DNA of 64,000 nucleotides from Janthinobacterium saanense (GTDB lineage: Bacteria > Pseudomonadota > Gammaproteobacteria > Burkholderiales > Burkholderiaceae_D): the NCBI RefSeq assembly GCF_014200675.1, contig NZ_JACHCI010000009.1, positions 1 to 64,000 of the forward strand, given 5' to 3'. Below the pieces are notes generated by a model that worked only from the letters and a program-made list of their open reading frames with translations, was not told where the DNA came from and did no database searches. Positions 38,536 through 47,673 of this stretch are shown here, piece after piece (within the stretch, counting starts at the first letter, position 1; the number at the start of each line of letters is the position of its first letter). The position numbers were made by a program, and so were the translations under genes.

Positions 38536-40245
38536 TTACATTTTGGTTGGCGCGGATACGCCGATCAGTGCCAGGCCGTTGCGCAGCACCTGGCGTGCAG
38601 CCACTACCAGCGCCAGACGGGCCAGCTTGACGGTGTCGTCTTCGACCAGCACTTTTTCGGCAAAGTAGAAGCTGTGCAGATTGGCGGCCAGGTCGCGCAG
38701 GTAGAACGCCACCTGGTGCGGTCCCAGTTCGCTTTGCGCGCGGGCCAGCATTTCGGGATAGGCGGCCAGGGTCGCCAGCAAGGTCGCTTCGGTCGGCGCT
38801 GTCAGTGCAGACAGGTCGGCGCCGGCGAGGGTGCTTTCATCGCCGCCCCAGTTTTCCAGGATGCGGCAGATGCGCGCATGTGCGTACTGCACGTAATACA
38901 CCGGATTTTCATCGGTGGTTTTCAGGGCCACGTCGACATCGAAGACGAATTCGGTGTCCGCCTTGCGTGAAATCAGGAAGAAGCGCACGGCGTCGCGGCC
39001 CTTGGCGATATCGCCGCCGCCCGACCATTCGATCAGGTCGCGCACGGTAACGTAGGAGCCGGCGCGTTTCGAGATTTTGACTTCTTCGCCGTCTTTCATG
39101 ACGGTGACCATCTTGTGCAGCACGTAGTCAGGGTAGCCTTGCGGGATGCCCATGTCCAGCGCTTGCAGGCCGGCGCGCACGCGGGCGATGGTGCCGTGGT
39201 GGTCGCTGCCCTGGATGTTGATGGCCTGGTTGTAGCCGCGCTGCCATTTGACCAGGTGGTAAGCCACGTCCGGCACAAAATAGGTGTAGCCGCCGTCGGT
39301 CTTGCGCATCACGCGGTCCTTGTCGTCGCCATAGTCGGTGGTGCGCAGCCACAGCGCGCCATCCTGCTCGTAGGTGTGGCCGGCCTTGACCAGGTTTTCC
39401 ACGGCGGCGTTGACCTTGCCGTCGGCGTACAGCGAGGACTCCAGGTAGTAATTGTCGAACTTCACGCCAAACGCCTGCAGGTCGATGTCCTGCTCGTTGC
39501 GCAGATAAGTGACGGCGAACGGGCGGATCGACTCGAGATCGTCCACATTGCCATTGGCCGTGGCGGGCAAGCCATCGCTGGCCGACACGGTCTTGCCTGC
39601 CTTGAAATCGTCGGCGATCTCGGCGATGTAGTCGCCGTTGTAGGCCGACTCAGGCCACTCGGCGTCGCCTGGCTTGAAGCCGCGCGCGCGCGCCTGCACG
39701 GAATTGGCCAGGGTCTGGATCTGCACGCCGGCGTCGTTATAGTAAAACTCGCGCGTCACTTTATAGCCTTGCGCGTCGAACAGCGACGACAGCGCGTCGC
39801 CCAGGGCTGCCTGGCGGCCGTGGCCCACGTGCAGCGGGCCGGTCGGATTGGCCGAGACGAATTCCAGGATCACCTGCTTGCCGGCGCCTGCCGTGCCGCG
39901 GCCATAGCTGCTGCCTTCAGTCAGAATGGTCTGGACCACGGCTTGTTTCGCAGCGGCGGAAACGCGCACGTTGATGAAGCCGGGGCCGGCGATTCCCACC
40001 GCCTCGATCAAGCCTTTGCCGGCCGGGTTGGCCAGCACGGCCGTGACGATGGTTTGTGCCAGTTCGCGCGGATTCTGTTTCAGCTGCTTGGCCAGTTGCA
40101 TGGCGATATTGCAGGCGACGTCGCCATGCGATGCATCGCGTGGTCGCTCGAGCACCACGGAAGGCTCAAGCGAAGTGCCGGCCAGGACGGGAGCGAGGGC
40201 GGCCTGGAACAGGGCGATGATTTCTTGTTTCTGTTGGGCGAGCAT
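38536..40245 (-). CDS. argS: arginine--tRNA ligase
   Basis: A 569-residue class I aminoacyl-tRNA synthetase. N-terminal ArgRS Add-1 domain ([17 protein letters not shown]), the HIGH equivalent [12 protein letters not shown], the KMSKS-region variant [11 protein letters not shown] and the C-terminal anticodon-binding DALR domain ending [14 protein letters not shown]. First gene of the operon running to dsbA; a putative promoter is at 40360. Confidence 0.97.
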   Translation of the reverse strand: MLAQQKQEIIALFQAALAPVLAGTSLEPSVVLERPRDASHGDVACNIAMQLAKQLKQNPRELAQTIVTAVLANPAGKGLIEAVGIAGPGFINVRVSAAAKQAVVQTILTEGSSYGRGTAGAGKQVILEFVSANPTGPLHVGHGRQAALGDALSSLFDAQGYKVTREFYYNDAGVQIQTLANSVQARARGFKPGDAEWPESAYNGDYIAEIADDFKAGKTVSASDGLPATANGNVDDLESIRPFAVTYLRNEQDIDLQAFGVKFDNYYLESSLYADGKVNAAVENLVKAGHTYEQDGALWLRTTDYGDDKDRVMRKTDGGYTYFVPDVAYHLVKWQRGYNQAINIQGSDHHGTIARVRAGLQALDMGIPQGYPDYVLHKMVTVMKDGEEVKISKRAGSYVTVRDLIEWSGGGDIAKGRDAVRFFLISRKADTEFVFDVDVALKTTDENPVYYVQYAHARICRILENWGGDESTLAGADLSALTAPTEATLLATLAAYPEMLARAQSELGPHQVAFYLRDLAANLHSFYFAEKVLVEDDTVKLARLALVVAARQVLRNGLALIGVSAPTKM

Positions 40246-40723
40246 GAGCAGGGTGGCGGCGGAACCGCGTTAAGAATGAATAGAATGAATAAGGATGTAG
40301 CAATAAGCTGCAACAAAAGCAAACGGACGGCTGGCACGCGCCACCGCCCGGACAGCTTAATTATACTGGTTTGCTGTCAGGAACAATACGCAAGCGGGCC
40401 TGCAGTGGGACAGCAAGCGGGAGCACAAGTAAGACAGCGTATCCATGCTGGCCTTTTTCACTATCTTATCAGAGCGGCATGCTGACGCATGGCGGCATGT
40501 GCATTATCAATTCAATACTTTTTATGTAGTGTAACGATGCAGGAAAACATCATCGCTAGCAGTTCTCCCTCTATATAGACAGTTTTTTGCCGCAAATTGC
40601 CTGGATCGCTGCAATCGTCTGGTTAAGAGGGCGCCACAAACGCTACAATCGTCCCTTTATTGATGACGCGCGGCCGCGATTGCCACCATGCCGCCTGCCG
40701 CGCGCAGCCACACCGGATACTCT
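40246..40723. other. gene-free interval between argS and rsmB
   Basis: About 480 bp with no convincing gene on either strand. It contains a short tandem AGAATGAAT (40273-40290), AT-rich tracts near 40500-40530, a minus-strand TATAAT at 40360-40365 (likely argS) and a plus-strand TACAAT at 40644-40649 that may serve rsmB. No strong hairpin or known RNA motif is seen. Confidence 0.6.
40360..40365 (-). promoter_or_regulatory. putative -10 element of argS
   Basis: TATAAT on the minus strand, 115 nt before the argS start, with a TTGTTC-like hexamer 15 bp further up (40381-40386). Spacing is short, so the assignment is tentative. Confidence 0.42.
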
Positions 40724-42142
40724 ATGATCAAGCGCCCCACGCTGAAACTGAACACCAAGCCGGCGCCTAGCCCGGCGACGGCGCCGAAATTGCGTCCCAG
40801 CTACCATCCCGATTTGAAACCTGTCTTGCAGCCTGGCTTTCAGCCCGATCTGCGCGCCGATTCGCTGGCCTTTTGCCTGCTGGGCGCCGCCAATGCGGTA
40901 GCGCAAGTGCGCACCGGCACGGCCTTGCCGCAGGCGCTGGCCAAGGTGTTTACGCAATCGAACGCCAGCCCGCAAGCGCGCGGCGCGATCCAGGATATTT
41001 CCTACCGTACCATGCGCCAGCTGGGCCGCAGCGAAACCCTGCTTGGTTTGATGACCTCCAAGGCGCCCGAGCCACCGATGCTGGCCGGCTTGCTGTGCTG
41101 CGCGCTGTCGCTGATGTCGCCCGAGCCGGGCGAACAGCCCTACGAAGAATTCACGGTGGTCGACCAGGCTGTCACGGTCGCCACCTCGCACCCGGACCTG
41201 GCGCAGGCCAAGGGCATGGTCAATGCCGTGCTGCGTCGTTTCTTGCGTGAACGCACATCCTTGCTGGAAGCAGCCTTGCAACAACCGTTGGCACAATGGA
41301 ATTATCCGCAGTGGTGGATCGATTCCTTGCGCCTGGCCTATCCACGCGATTGGCAAGCCATTTTGACAGCAGGCAATGCTGTGCCACCGTTGACCCTGCG
41401 CGTGAACCGCCGCAAGAGCACGGTGGAAGCCTATCTGGCCGTGCTGGCCGAGGCAGGCATCGCAGCGCGCCAGGTGGGGCCGTTTGCCGTGCGCCTGGAA
41501 AAACCGATCGGCGTGCACCTGATTCCTGGCTTCGAGCTGGGTCATGTTTCGGTGCAGGATGCCGGCGCCCAGCTGGCCGCGCCCTTGCTCGATTTGCAGG
41601 ATGGCATGCGCGTGCTGGATGCCTGTGCTGCGCCGGGCGGCAAGACTTGCCACATTCTTGAAATGGCTGACGTGCAAGTCACTGCCATCGACGCGGACGC
41701 CAAGCGCTTGCCGCGCATCGCGGAAAACCTGGAACGCCTGGGCTTGCAAGCGACCTTGAAAGCGCAGGATGCGCAATCGAACGCATGGTGGGACGGCCAG
41801 CAATATGACCGCATCCTGGCCGACGTACCGTGCACGGCGTCCGGTATCGTGCGTCGCCATCCGGATATCCGCTGGCTGCGCCGCAAGGGTGACGCGTTCC
41901 AACTTGCAACACTTTCATCGAAAATCCTGGACAACCTGTGGCAGATGCTGCGCCCCGATGGTAAATTGCTGTTCGTGACTTGCTCTTTGTGGCCGCAAGA
42001 GTCCGAAGCGCAAGCGGCGGCCTTTGCGGTACGCAATAATGCGACCCGTTTGACAGCCCCTGGCCAGCTCTTGCCCACCGGCAGCGCGGAACAGGACCAT
42101 GACGGTTTGTTCTATGCGCTATTCCAAAAAAATGCGGCTTGA
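40724..42142 (+). CDS. rsmB: 16S rRNA (cytosine-5)-methyltransferase RsmB
   Basis: A 472-residue enzyme methylating C967 of 16S rRNA. N-terminal NusB-like RNA-binding domain (residues about 60-190), then the SAM methyltransferase with motif I LDACAAPGGKTCHILE, motif IV DVPCTASGI (release Cys) and motif VI LFVTCSLWPQE (catalytic Cys in TCS). The first 45 residues are a Lys/Pro-rich extension. The ATG at 40724 is my choice; 40688 would add 12 residues. The DUF4390-NtrY-NtrX-like genes follow in one operon. Confidence 0.92.
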   Translation: MIKRPTLKLNTKPAPSPATAPKLRPSYHPDLKPVLQPGFQPDLRADSLAFCLLGAANAVAQVRTGTALPQALAKVFTQSNASPQARGAIQDISYRTMRQLGRSETLLGLMTSKAPEPPMLAGLLCCALSLMSPEPGEQPYEEFTVVDQAVTVATSHPDLAQAKGMVNAVLRRFLRERTSLLEAALQQPLAQWNYPQWWIDSLRLAYPRDWQAILTAGNAVPPLTLRVNRRKSTVEAYLAVLAEAGIAARQVGPFAVRLEKPIGVHLIPGFELGHVSVQDAGAQLAAPLLDLQDGMRVLDACAAPGGKTCHILEMADVQVTAIDADAKRLPRIAENLERLGLQATLKAQDAQSNAWWDGQQYDRILADVPCTASGIVRRHPDIRWLRRKGDAFQLATLSSKILDNLWQMLRPDGKLLFVTCSLWPQESEAQAAAFAVRNNATRLTAPGQLLPTGSAEQDHDGLFYALFQKNAA

Positions 42143-42185
42143 GCACGACGTCGATCTTTTTCCTACGGACTACACCGGCACACTT

Positions 42186-42746
42186 GTGACAAAACGACTC
42201 TTCCGACTCCTGGCCCTGCTGCTGATGCTGGCATGTCTGATGCCACGCGCGCATGCCGCCGATGTGGTTGAGATCACGCGCGCCTACATCGAGTCGAACG
42301 AAGAGGGCTACAAGCTGGCCGCTGCCTATTCCTTTGATCTGAATCATGATCTGGATGACGCCGTGCAGCATGGCGTACCGCTGTTTTTCACCACGGAAAT
42401 CGAGCTGACCCGGCCCCGCTGGTACTGGTTTGATGAAAAAGCCATCGTGGCGCGCCAGACCAGCCGGCTGTCGTACAACGTGCTGACCCGCCAATATCAT
42501 GTCTCCATTGGCGGCTTGCAGCAAAGTTTCCCCAGCCTCGACGATGCGCTATTCCTGATCCGGCGGCCCAGCCGCTGGCTGGTGGCGCCGCGCGGCGCGC
42601 TGAAAACGGGACAGACGTATAACGTGACCTTGCGCATGGGCATGGACCGTGATTATTTGCCCAAGCCGATACAGGTCAACGCCTTCAATAATAGCGACTG
42701 GCGTCTGGCGTCGAATAAAAAAACCTTCTTGTATACGGCGGAGTAG
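42186..42746 (+). CDS. DUF4390 domain-containing secreted protein
   Basis: A 186-residue protein with a signal peptide if started at the GTG at 42186 (MTKRLFRLLALLLML..., cleavage near AHAAD); a start at 42132 would put 18 polar residues before it. The mature part matches DUF4390: SFDLNHDLDDAVQHGVPLFF and RPRWYWFDEK. It sits invariably between rsmB and the NtrY-like kinase in Burkholderiales, so it may work with that kinase, but no function is known. Its stop overlaps the kinase GTG start (TAGTG). Confidence 0.85.
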   Translation: MTKRLFRLLALLLMLACLMPRAHAADVVEITRAYIESNEEGYKLAAAYSFDLNHDLDDAVQHGVPLFFTTEIELTRPRWYWFDEKAIVARQTSRLSYNVLTRQYHVSIGGLQQSFPSLDDALFLIRRPSRWLVAPRGALKTGQTYNVTLRMGMDRDYLPKPIQVNAFNNSDWRLASNKKTFLYTAE

Positions 42747-45022
42747 TGACACAAGCATTGCGCTATCTGCTGGTGGTGGGCGGCGGCATTGTCAGTATCC
42801 TGCTATTCCTGCTGGCGTCCGCCTCGGACAACTCCGGCTTCTTCGACCGATATTATTCCTGGCTGCTGGGCTTGAACGCAGCCGTGGCCGTCTCGCTGCT
42901 GGCGCTGGTCGGCATTTCGCTGGGGCGGCTGTATGTCCGCTACAAGAGCGGCAAGTTCGGCTCCAAGCTGATGACGCGCCTGGTGATGCTGTTCGCCGCC
43001 GTCGGCATCTTGCCGGGTTTGGTGATTTTTCTTGTCTCAGTGCAATTTGTTTCCCACTCCATCGAATCGTGGTTCAACGTCAAGATCGAAGCGGCGCTGG
43101 AATCGGGCCTGGAGCTGGGGCGCGCCGGTCTCGATGCGGCCCTGGTCGAGCTCGACCATCGGGGCCACAAGGCGGTCGATGAGCTGCACCGCGATCCGGT
43201 GGCCAGCCCCATCATCCTGACGAGCTTGCTGCGCGAAGAGGGCATGCAAAATGTGATGCTGGTCAGCACCGATGGCGTCTTGCTGGCCAGTGCTGGGCCG
43301 CATAGCGCCGCTGACTTGCCCACGCCGGCCATGCTGGCGCAGGCCGCTTTGCCGGCCGGTTACGCATCGGCCGAGGGTGGGCTGGAATTGCACGATGACG
43401 GCATGGAGTCGGGTGCGGCGCCACGCGCGCCGCCTTCGCCGCTCGATGCGGCCGCCAGCCTGCGCTTGCGCGTGCTGGTGGCGGTGCCGGGGCCATCTGT
43501 TTCGCCGCGCTATCTGCAATTGCTGCAATCGGTGCCGCCCAAGCTGGCTACCAACGGTGAAATGTTGCGCGCTGCCTACAGCGAGTACAAGGAACGCTTC
43601 GTCGCGCGCGTGGGCTTGCGCAAGATGTACATGGAAATCCTCACCCTGACCTTGCTGCTGGCCATTTTTGGCGCCATCGGCAGTGCTTTTTTGATCGCCG
43701 GCAAGCTGGCCCAGCCTTTGCTGCTGCTGGCGGAAGGTACGCGCGCCGTGGCCGAGGGCGATCTGTCGCCGCGCCCCATCGTCGCCACCAAGGATGAACT
43801 AGGTACGCTGACACAGTCGTTCAACATCATGACGCGCCAATTGCTCGATGCGCGCACCTCGGTGGAAAGCAACCGCGCCGCGCTGCAAAACGCCAAGGCC
43901 CATCTGGAATCGGTGCTGGCCAATATGTCGGCCGGCGTGATGGTGCTCGATGGCGATTTCAAGCTGGTGACCTGCAATGAATCGGTCGAACGCATCTTGC
44001 AGCATTCGGGCATCAGCATGGTGGGCTTGCCGCTGGCAAGTATTGTCGGAATGGAAGAGTTTGGCGACGCCATCATCAGCGCCTTCACGGCGCAGAGCGC
44101 GCAATCGGCCTCGGGCCGCAACTTGCAGCGCCTGCACTGGCAGCAGCAGATAGAAATCCCGCGCCGCCTGGGCAGCAGTGCCGACGAGCATGACATCACC
44201 TTGCTGGCGCGTGGCTCGCGTTTGCCGCTGGAGTCCGGCAGCGGCTACATCGTCGTCTTCGATGATATTTCCGACGTGATCTCGGCCCAGCGTTCGATCG
44301 CCTGGGGCGAGGTGGCGCGCCGCCTGGCGCATGAAATCAAGAATCCGCTGACGCCTATCCAGCTGTCGGCCGAGCGTTTGCAAATGAAGCTGGAAGGCAA
44401 GCTGGAACAGCCCGACGCCGACTTGCTCAGCCGCGCCACCACCACCATCGTCAAGCAGGTCGATGCGATGAAGCGCATGGTCGATGATTTCCGCGACTAT
44501 GCGCGCACGCCGCCGGCCGTGCTGGTGCCGCTGCGCCTGAATGAACTGATCGAAGAAATCCTGAACCTGTATTTGCGCGGCGATGATGGCGACATCATCC
44601 ACCCGCAACTGGCGCCGAATTTGCCGATGGTGATGGGCGATCCGACTCAGTTGCGCCAGGTAATCCACAATTTGCTGCAGAATGCACAGGACGCCATGGC
44701 GGAGTTGCCGCCGCACTCGCCGCATCCCCGGATTGACGTGAGGACGGAAGCAATTCATTATCGCAGTGCGGACGGCGGCGTGAACATCGCCGTGCGCCTG
44801 GCCATCACCGACAATGGCCTGGGTTTTGCGCCGAAGATACTGGCGCGGGCCTTCGAGCCCTACGTCACGTCAAAGGCGCGTGGCACGGGCCTGGGCCTGG
44901 CAATGGTGAAGAAAATCATCGATGAGCATGGGGGGCGCATCGATATCGAGAATCGCGTGGACGGCAATGGCGCTTCAGTGGTCATTTTGCTGTTAAAGTT
45001 AGCTCCCGACGCCCCGGCTTAG
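42746..45022 (+). CDS. ntrY: NtrY-like membrane sensor histidine kinase
   Basis: A 758-residue sensor kinase. Three N-terminal membrane segments (about residues 7-27, 38-58, 85-105), a periplasmic region to about 290, a fourth membrane segment, HAMP (about 315-370), PAS (about 380-490), HisKA with His529 in RRLAHEIKNPLTPIQLSAER, and HATPase_c with N-box LLQNAQDAM and GTGLGLAMV. This is the NtrY layout, a system linked to nitrogen, redox or envelope control. GTG start one base inside the DUF4390 stop. Signal unknown. Confidence 0.9.
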   Translation: MTQALRYLLVVGGGIVSILLFLLASASDNSGFFDRYYSWLLGLNAAVAVSLLALVGISLGRLYVRYKSGKFGSKLMTRLVMLFAAVGILPGLVIFLVSVQFVSHSIESWFNVKIEAALESGLELGRAGLDAALVELDHRGHKAVDELHRDPVASPIILTSLLREEGMQNVMLVSTDGVLLASAGPHSAADLPTPAMLAQAALPAGYASAEGGLELHDDGMESGAAPRAPPSPLDAAASLRLRVLVAVPGPSVSPRYLQLLQSVPPKLATNGEMLRAAYSEYKERFVARVGLRKMYMEILTLTLLLAIFGAIGSAFLIAGKLAQPLLLLAEGTRAVAEGDLSPRPIVATKDELGTLTQSFNIMTRQLLDARTSVESNRAALQNAKAHLESVLANMSAGVMVLDGDFKLVTCNESVERILQHSGISMVGLPLASIVGMEEFGDAIISAFTAQSAQSASGRNLQRLHWQQQIEIPRRLGSSADEHDITLLARGSRLPLESGSGYIVVFDDISDVISAQRSIAWGEVARRLAHEIKNPLTPIQLSAERLQMKLEGKLEQPDADLLSRATTTIVKQVDAMKRMVDDFRDYARTPPAVLVPLRLNELIEEILNLYLRGDDGDIIHPQLAPNLPMVMGDPTQLRQVIHNLLQNAQDAMAELPPHSPHPRIDVRTEAIHYRSADGGVNIAVRLAITDNGLGFAPKILARAFEPYVTSKARGTGLGLAMVKKIIDEHGGRIDIENRVDGNGASVVILLLKLAPDAPA

Positions 45023-45135
45023 CAATTGCTGAACGGGAAGTCTGGTTTAGTATTTAAAACACTAATAAAATCATAGTTGTCCGCTGTGCGCCTGTTGTGT
45101 GCGGGGGGCGGCGAAATGAGGAAGGCAATACACGA

Positions 45136-45858
45136 ATGGCAAACATACTCGTAGTGGATGATGAAATGGGTATCCGTGAGTTGCTCTCGGAGATACTGGG
45201 CGACGAAGGACATGCTATCCAGCTGGCCGAAAATGCGCAGCAGGCGCGCGAGGCCCGCGCGGCCGGTGCGCCCGACCTGGTACTGCTGGACATCTGGATG
45301 CCCGATACCGATGGCGTTACCTTGCTCAAGGAATGGCAGCGCGATGGCTTGCTGACCATGCCCGTGATCATGATGTCGGGCCACGCCACCATCGATACCG
45401 CCGTCGAAGCGACACGCATCGGTGCGCTCAACTTCCTGGAAAAACCGATTGCCTTGCAAAAACTGCTGAAAGCAGTCCAGCAAGGCTTGACGCGGGCCCA
45501 GGAAACCGTGCGCGCTCCTAGCGTGGCGCCACGGCCTGCCGCGCCAGCGCCTGCCGAGGAAAGCAGCAGCCACTCGTTGCCCAGTTTTGGCGGCAGCGCA
45601 CCGCAGCAGCTGATGGTGCGTCCTGGCATCACAGCGCCGGCGGCGGCAGAAGGCCATGGCTACAATCTGTCGTTTGACCTGCCTTTGCGCGAAGCACGCG
45701 ACGCTTTCGAGCGCATGTATTTCGAGCACCACCTGGGCCGCGAAGGCGGCAGCATGACGCGCGTGGCGGAAAAAACGGGCCTGGAGCGTACCCATTTGTA
45801 CCGCAAGCTGAAACAGCTGGGCGTGGAACCGGGCAAGCTGGCCAAGAAAAACCTGTGA
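45136..45858 (+). CDS. NtrX-like response regulator lacking the AAA+ domain
   Basis: A 240-residue regulator: receiver domain (residues 1-120) with Asp8/Asp9, phosphoacceptor Asp52 in LLDIWMPDTDG and Lys in FLEKPI, an Ala/Pro linker (about 125-175) and a Fis-type helix-turn-helix at the C-terminus (EKTGLERTHLYRKLKQLG). Receiver and HTH look like NtrX, but the central sigma-54-activating AAA+ module (about 230 residues) is absent, with no GAFTGA or Walker A. It should therefore act on sigma-70-type promoters or as a repressor. Partner of the preceding kinase. ATG at 45136 gives the standard MANILVVDDE start. Confidence 0.9.
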   Translation: MANILVVDDEMGIRELLSEILGDEGHAIQLAENAQQAREARAAGAPDLVLLDIWMPDTDGVTLLKEWQRDGLLTMPVIMMSGHATIDTAVEATRIGALNFLEKPIALQKLLKAVQQGLTRAQETVRAPSVAPRPAAPAPAEESSSHSLPSFGGSAPQQLMVRPGITAPAAAEGHGYNLSFDLPLREARDAFERMYFEHHLGREGGSMTRVAEKTGLERTHLYRKLKQLGVEPGKLAKKNL

Positions 45859-45876
45859 TGGCTGTTGTGATACACC

Positions 45877-46278
45877 TTGCGTAATCTCCCCAAGCGCGCG
45901 ACGCGGTTGACCCTGGTCAGCGGCGGGCGCGCTCATGACCGTGAGGCCGCCATCGCGCAAGCCTTGCTGCCTGAAGTCGCCACGGCCGTGATCCTGGAAG
46001 GCCTGGCGACGGGGCATTCCCTGCTGGCCGACCTGGCCGAACAAACATCTTCCTCTTCAACGTTACCCTTGCAACTATTGCGTATTGCGCCAGGCTGCTT
46101 GTGCTGCAGCGGCAATCTGGTATTGCGTGTAACATTGAATCGTCTCCTGCGCCATCCACCTGCGCACTTGTTCATCAGCCTGGCAGACGCCACACATATC
46201 GAACAATTGCGCGCCTGGCTTTCTGCCAGCCCCTACGACGTCTGGCTGGCGCTGGAGCAAGATCTGCTGCTGACATGA
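45877..46278 (+). CDS. CobW/P47K-like short protein (no P-loop)
   Basis: A 133-residue protein starting at TTG 45877, the first in-frame start after a stop. LTLVSGGRAHDREAAI replaces the GxxGxGKT loop, but GCLCCSGNLVLRVTLNRLL resembles the metal-binding CxCC motif of CobW/COG0523 GTPases and the following LFISLADATHIEQLRAWL fits the next strand and helix of that fold. The absence of a P-loop means it cannot be a normal GTPase; it is either a reduced metal-binding derivative or a decaying gene. It starts 18 nt after the NtrX-like gene. Confidence 0.62.
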   Translation: MRNLPKRATRLTLVSGGRAHDREAAIAQALLPEVATAVILEGLATGHSLLADLAEQTSSSSTLPLQLLRIAPGCLCCSGNLVLRVTLNRLLRHPPAHLFISLADATHIEQLRAWLSASPYDVWLALEQDLLLT

Positions 46279-46388
46279 ACCGTTGCTCATTACTTTGATC
46301 GTTCTTGCATCTCGTTACAAAGATGACCCGCAGAGTTGGGTGTGACGCTTGAAATGGCGCGTGTGGACCCCACCTCAGTTCTGAAACC

Positions 46389-46405
46389 GCAGGAGCTTCT
46401 CCTGC
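46389..46405 (+). promoter_or_regulatory. stem-loop before the DUF3567 gene
   Basis: GCAGGAG (46389-46395), loop CTT, CTCCTGC (46399-46405), a perfect seven-pair hairpin whose 5' arm contains an AGGAG sequence. The real ribosome site GAAGGA lies just after it, so the hairpin may act as a leader element; no T-tract follows. Confidence 0.45.
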
Positions 46406-46423
46406 TTGAGCGAAGGACGCAAA

Positions 46424-46681
46424 ATGAACCTGATCTATAACAGCGAGCAATATAGCGTCGTCGAATTCGGCGCCGACCGTGACCTTGAAGCCTTGCGTTT
46501 TGGCGGTTATGAAATCGTCGACAAGGGCGGCAAGCGTGAAACCTTTATCGCCGGCGTGCTGGCGCAAAACTTTCGCCGCGATGTCACGGAACTGATCGCC
46601 AGCGAGCCCAGCATGGAAGAGATCGATGAATTCCTGGGCAGCTATGATTCCCTGATGAGCCAGCCTGTTTTGCTGCATTGA
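46424..46681 (+). CDS. DUF3567 domain-containing protein
   Basis: An 85-residue soluble protein, full length for DUF3567, a family almost confined to Burkholderiales. It starts MNLIYNSEQYSVVEFG and carries GGYEIVDKGGKRETFI. GAAGGA eight bases upstream supports the ATG at 46424. A perfect hairpin lies in its leader. No function is known. Confidence 0.86.
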   Translation: MNLIYNSEQYSVVEFGADRDLEALRFGGYEIVDKGGKRETFIAGVLAQNFRRDVTELIASEPSMEEIDEFLGSYDSLMSQPVLLH

Positions 46682-46753
46682 TGGCGATAGCCACCATACC
46701 AATTGGCAAGCCGGCATGGTATGGTGGCTGGGTTACCTCGCTGCAGACCGACC

Positions 46754-47524
46754 ATGTGCCAACTTCTCGCAATGAATTGCAATGTCCCTACTGACATTGT
46801 GTTTAGTTTTACCGGCTTCGCCATGCGTGGCGGCCAGACCGATACCCACCATGACGGCTGGGGCATCGCCTTTTTCGAAGGCGCTGGCGTGCGCCATTTT
46901 GTCGACCACCAGGCAGCGATAAGCTCGCCCGTGGCCGAACTGATCAAACGCTACCCGATCAAGTCACGCAATGTCATCGCGCATATCCGCAAGGCCACCC
47001 AAGGCCAGGTGGCGCTGGAAAATTGCCACCCCTTCGTGCGCGAACTGTGGGGCCGCTACTGGGTGTTTGCCCATAATGGCGACCTGAAGGATTTTAATCC
47101 CGTGCTGACGGGCAGCTACCGCCCCGTCGGCTGCACCGATAGCGAACGGGCCTTCTGCTATCTGCTGCAAGAGCTGCATGCGCGCTTTGGCGACGCCCCA
47201 CCCGGCCTGCCGCAGCTGCACGCAGCGCTGGCCGAGCTGCTGCCCGGCATTGCCGCCCACGGCACTTTCAATATGATGCTGTCCAGCGGCGACGCCTTGT
47301 TTGCCCATTGCTCCACCAGCTTGCACTATCTGGTGCGACAGCATCCCTTCCCCACTGCTAAACTATCTGACAATGATTTGAGCGTGGACTTTTCCCAGGT
47401 CACCACGCCACAAGACCGGGTCGCCGTCATTGTTACCCAGCCTTTGACCACCAATGAGTCATGGACGGCGTTTGCGCCGGGCGAATTGAAGTTATTTGTC
47501 GATGGCGCAGTACAGCAACGGTGA
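46754..47524 (+). CDS. class II glutamine amidotransferase (YafJ-like)
   Basis: A 256-residue Ntn-hydrolase-type glutaminase. Translation from 46754 gives MCQLLAMN, with Cys2 becoming the N-terminal nucleophile after Met removal. DGWGIAFFEG, IAHIRKATQG, NCHPFVREL and FAHNGDL are the glutamine-binding motifs. No synthase domain is attached, so this is a stand-alone YafJ/GATase_6-type protein; the ammonia acceptor or real reaction is unknown. The in-frame ATG at 46703 would bury the catalytic Cys and is rejected. Confidence 0.9.
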   Translation: MCQLLAMNCNVPTDIVFSFTGFAMRGGQTDTHHDGWGIAFFEGAGVRHFVDHQAAISSPVAELIKRYPIKSRNVIAHIRKATQGQVALENCHPFVRELWGRYWVFAHNGDLKDFNPVLTGSYRPVGCTDSERAFCYLLQELHARFGDAPPGLPQLHAALAELLPGIAAHGTFNMMLSSGDALFAHCSTSLHYLVRQHPFPTAKLSDNDLSVDFSQVTTPQDRVAVIVTQPLTTNESWTAFAPGELKLFVDGAVQQR

Positions 47525-47673
47525 TCCGCATAATTTGTTGACGACAATAGTAGCAATTGCTGCCAAAATACATCTGAAACAAAAAAATTCGGGTAAAGTA
47601 TTGTCAATATTGAACCTAGATGCGGGCGCAGAGGGCAAGGCCGGCGTCACTCGACGTGATTGATGAAGAATTA

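Noticed and set aside
40273-40290. tandem AGAATGAAT as a CRISPR or VNTR
   Set aside because: Only two nine-base units with no spacers; too short to be an array.
42099-42185. longer start for the DUF4390 protein
   Set aside because: It would place polar residues ahead of the signal peptide and overlap rsmB; the GTG at 42186 fits a secreted protein better.
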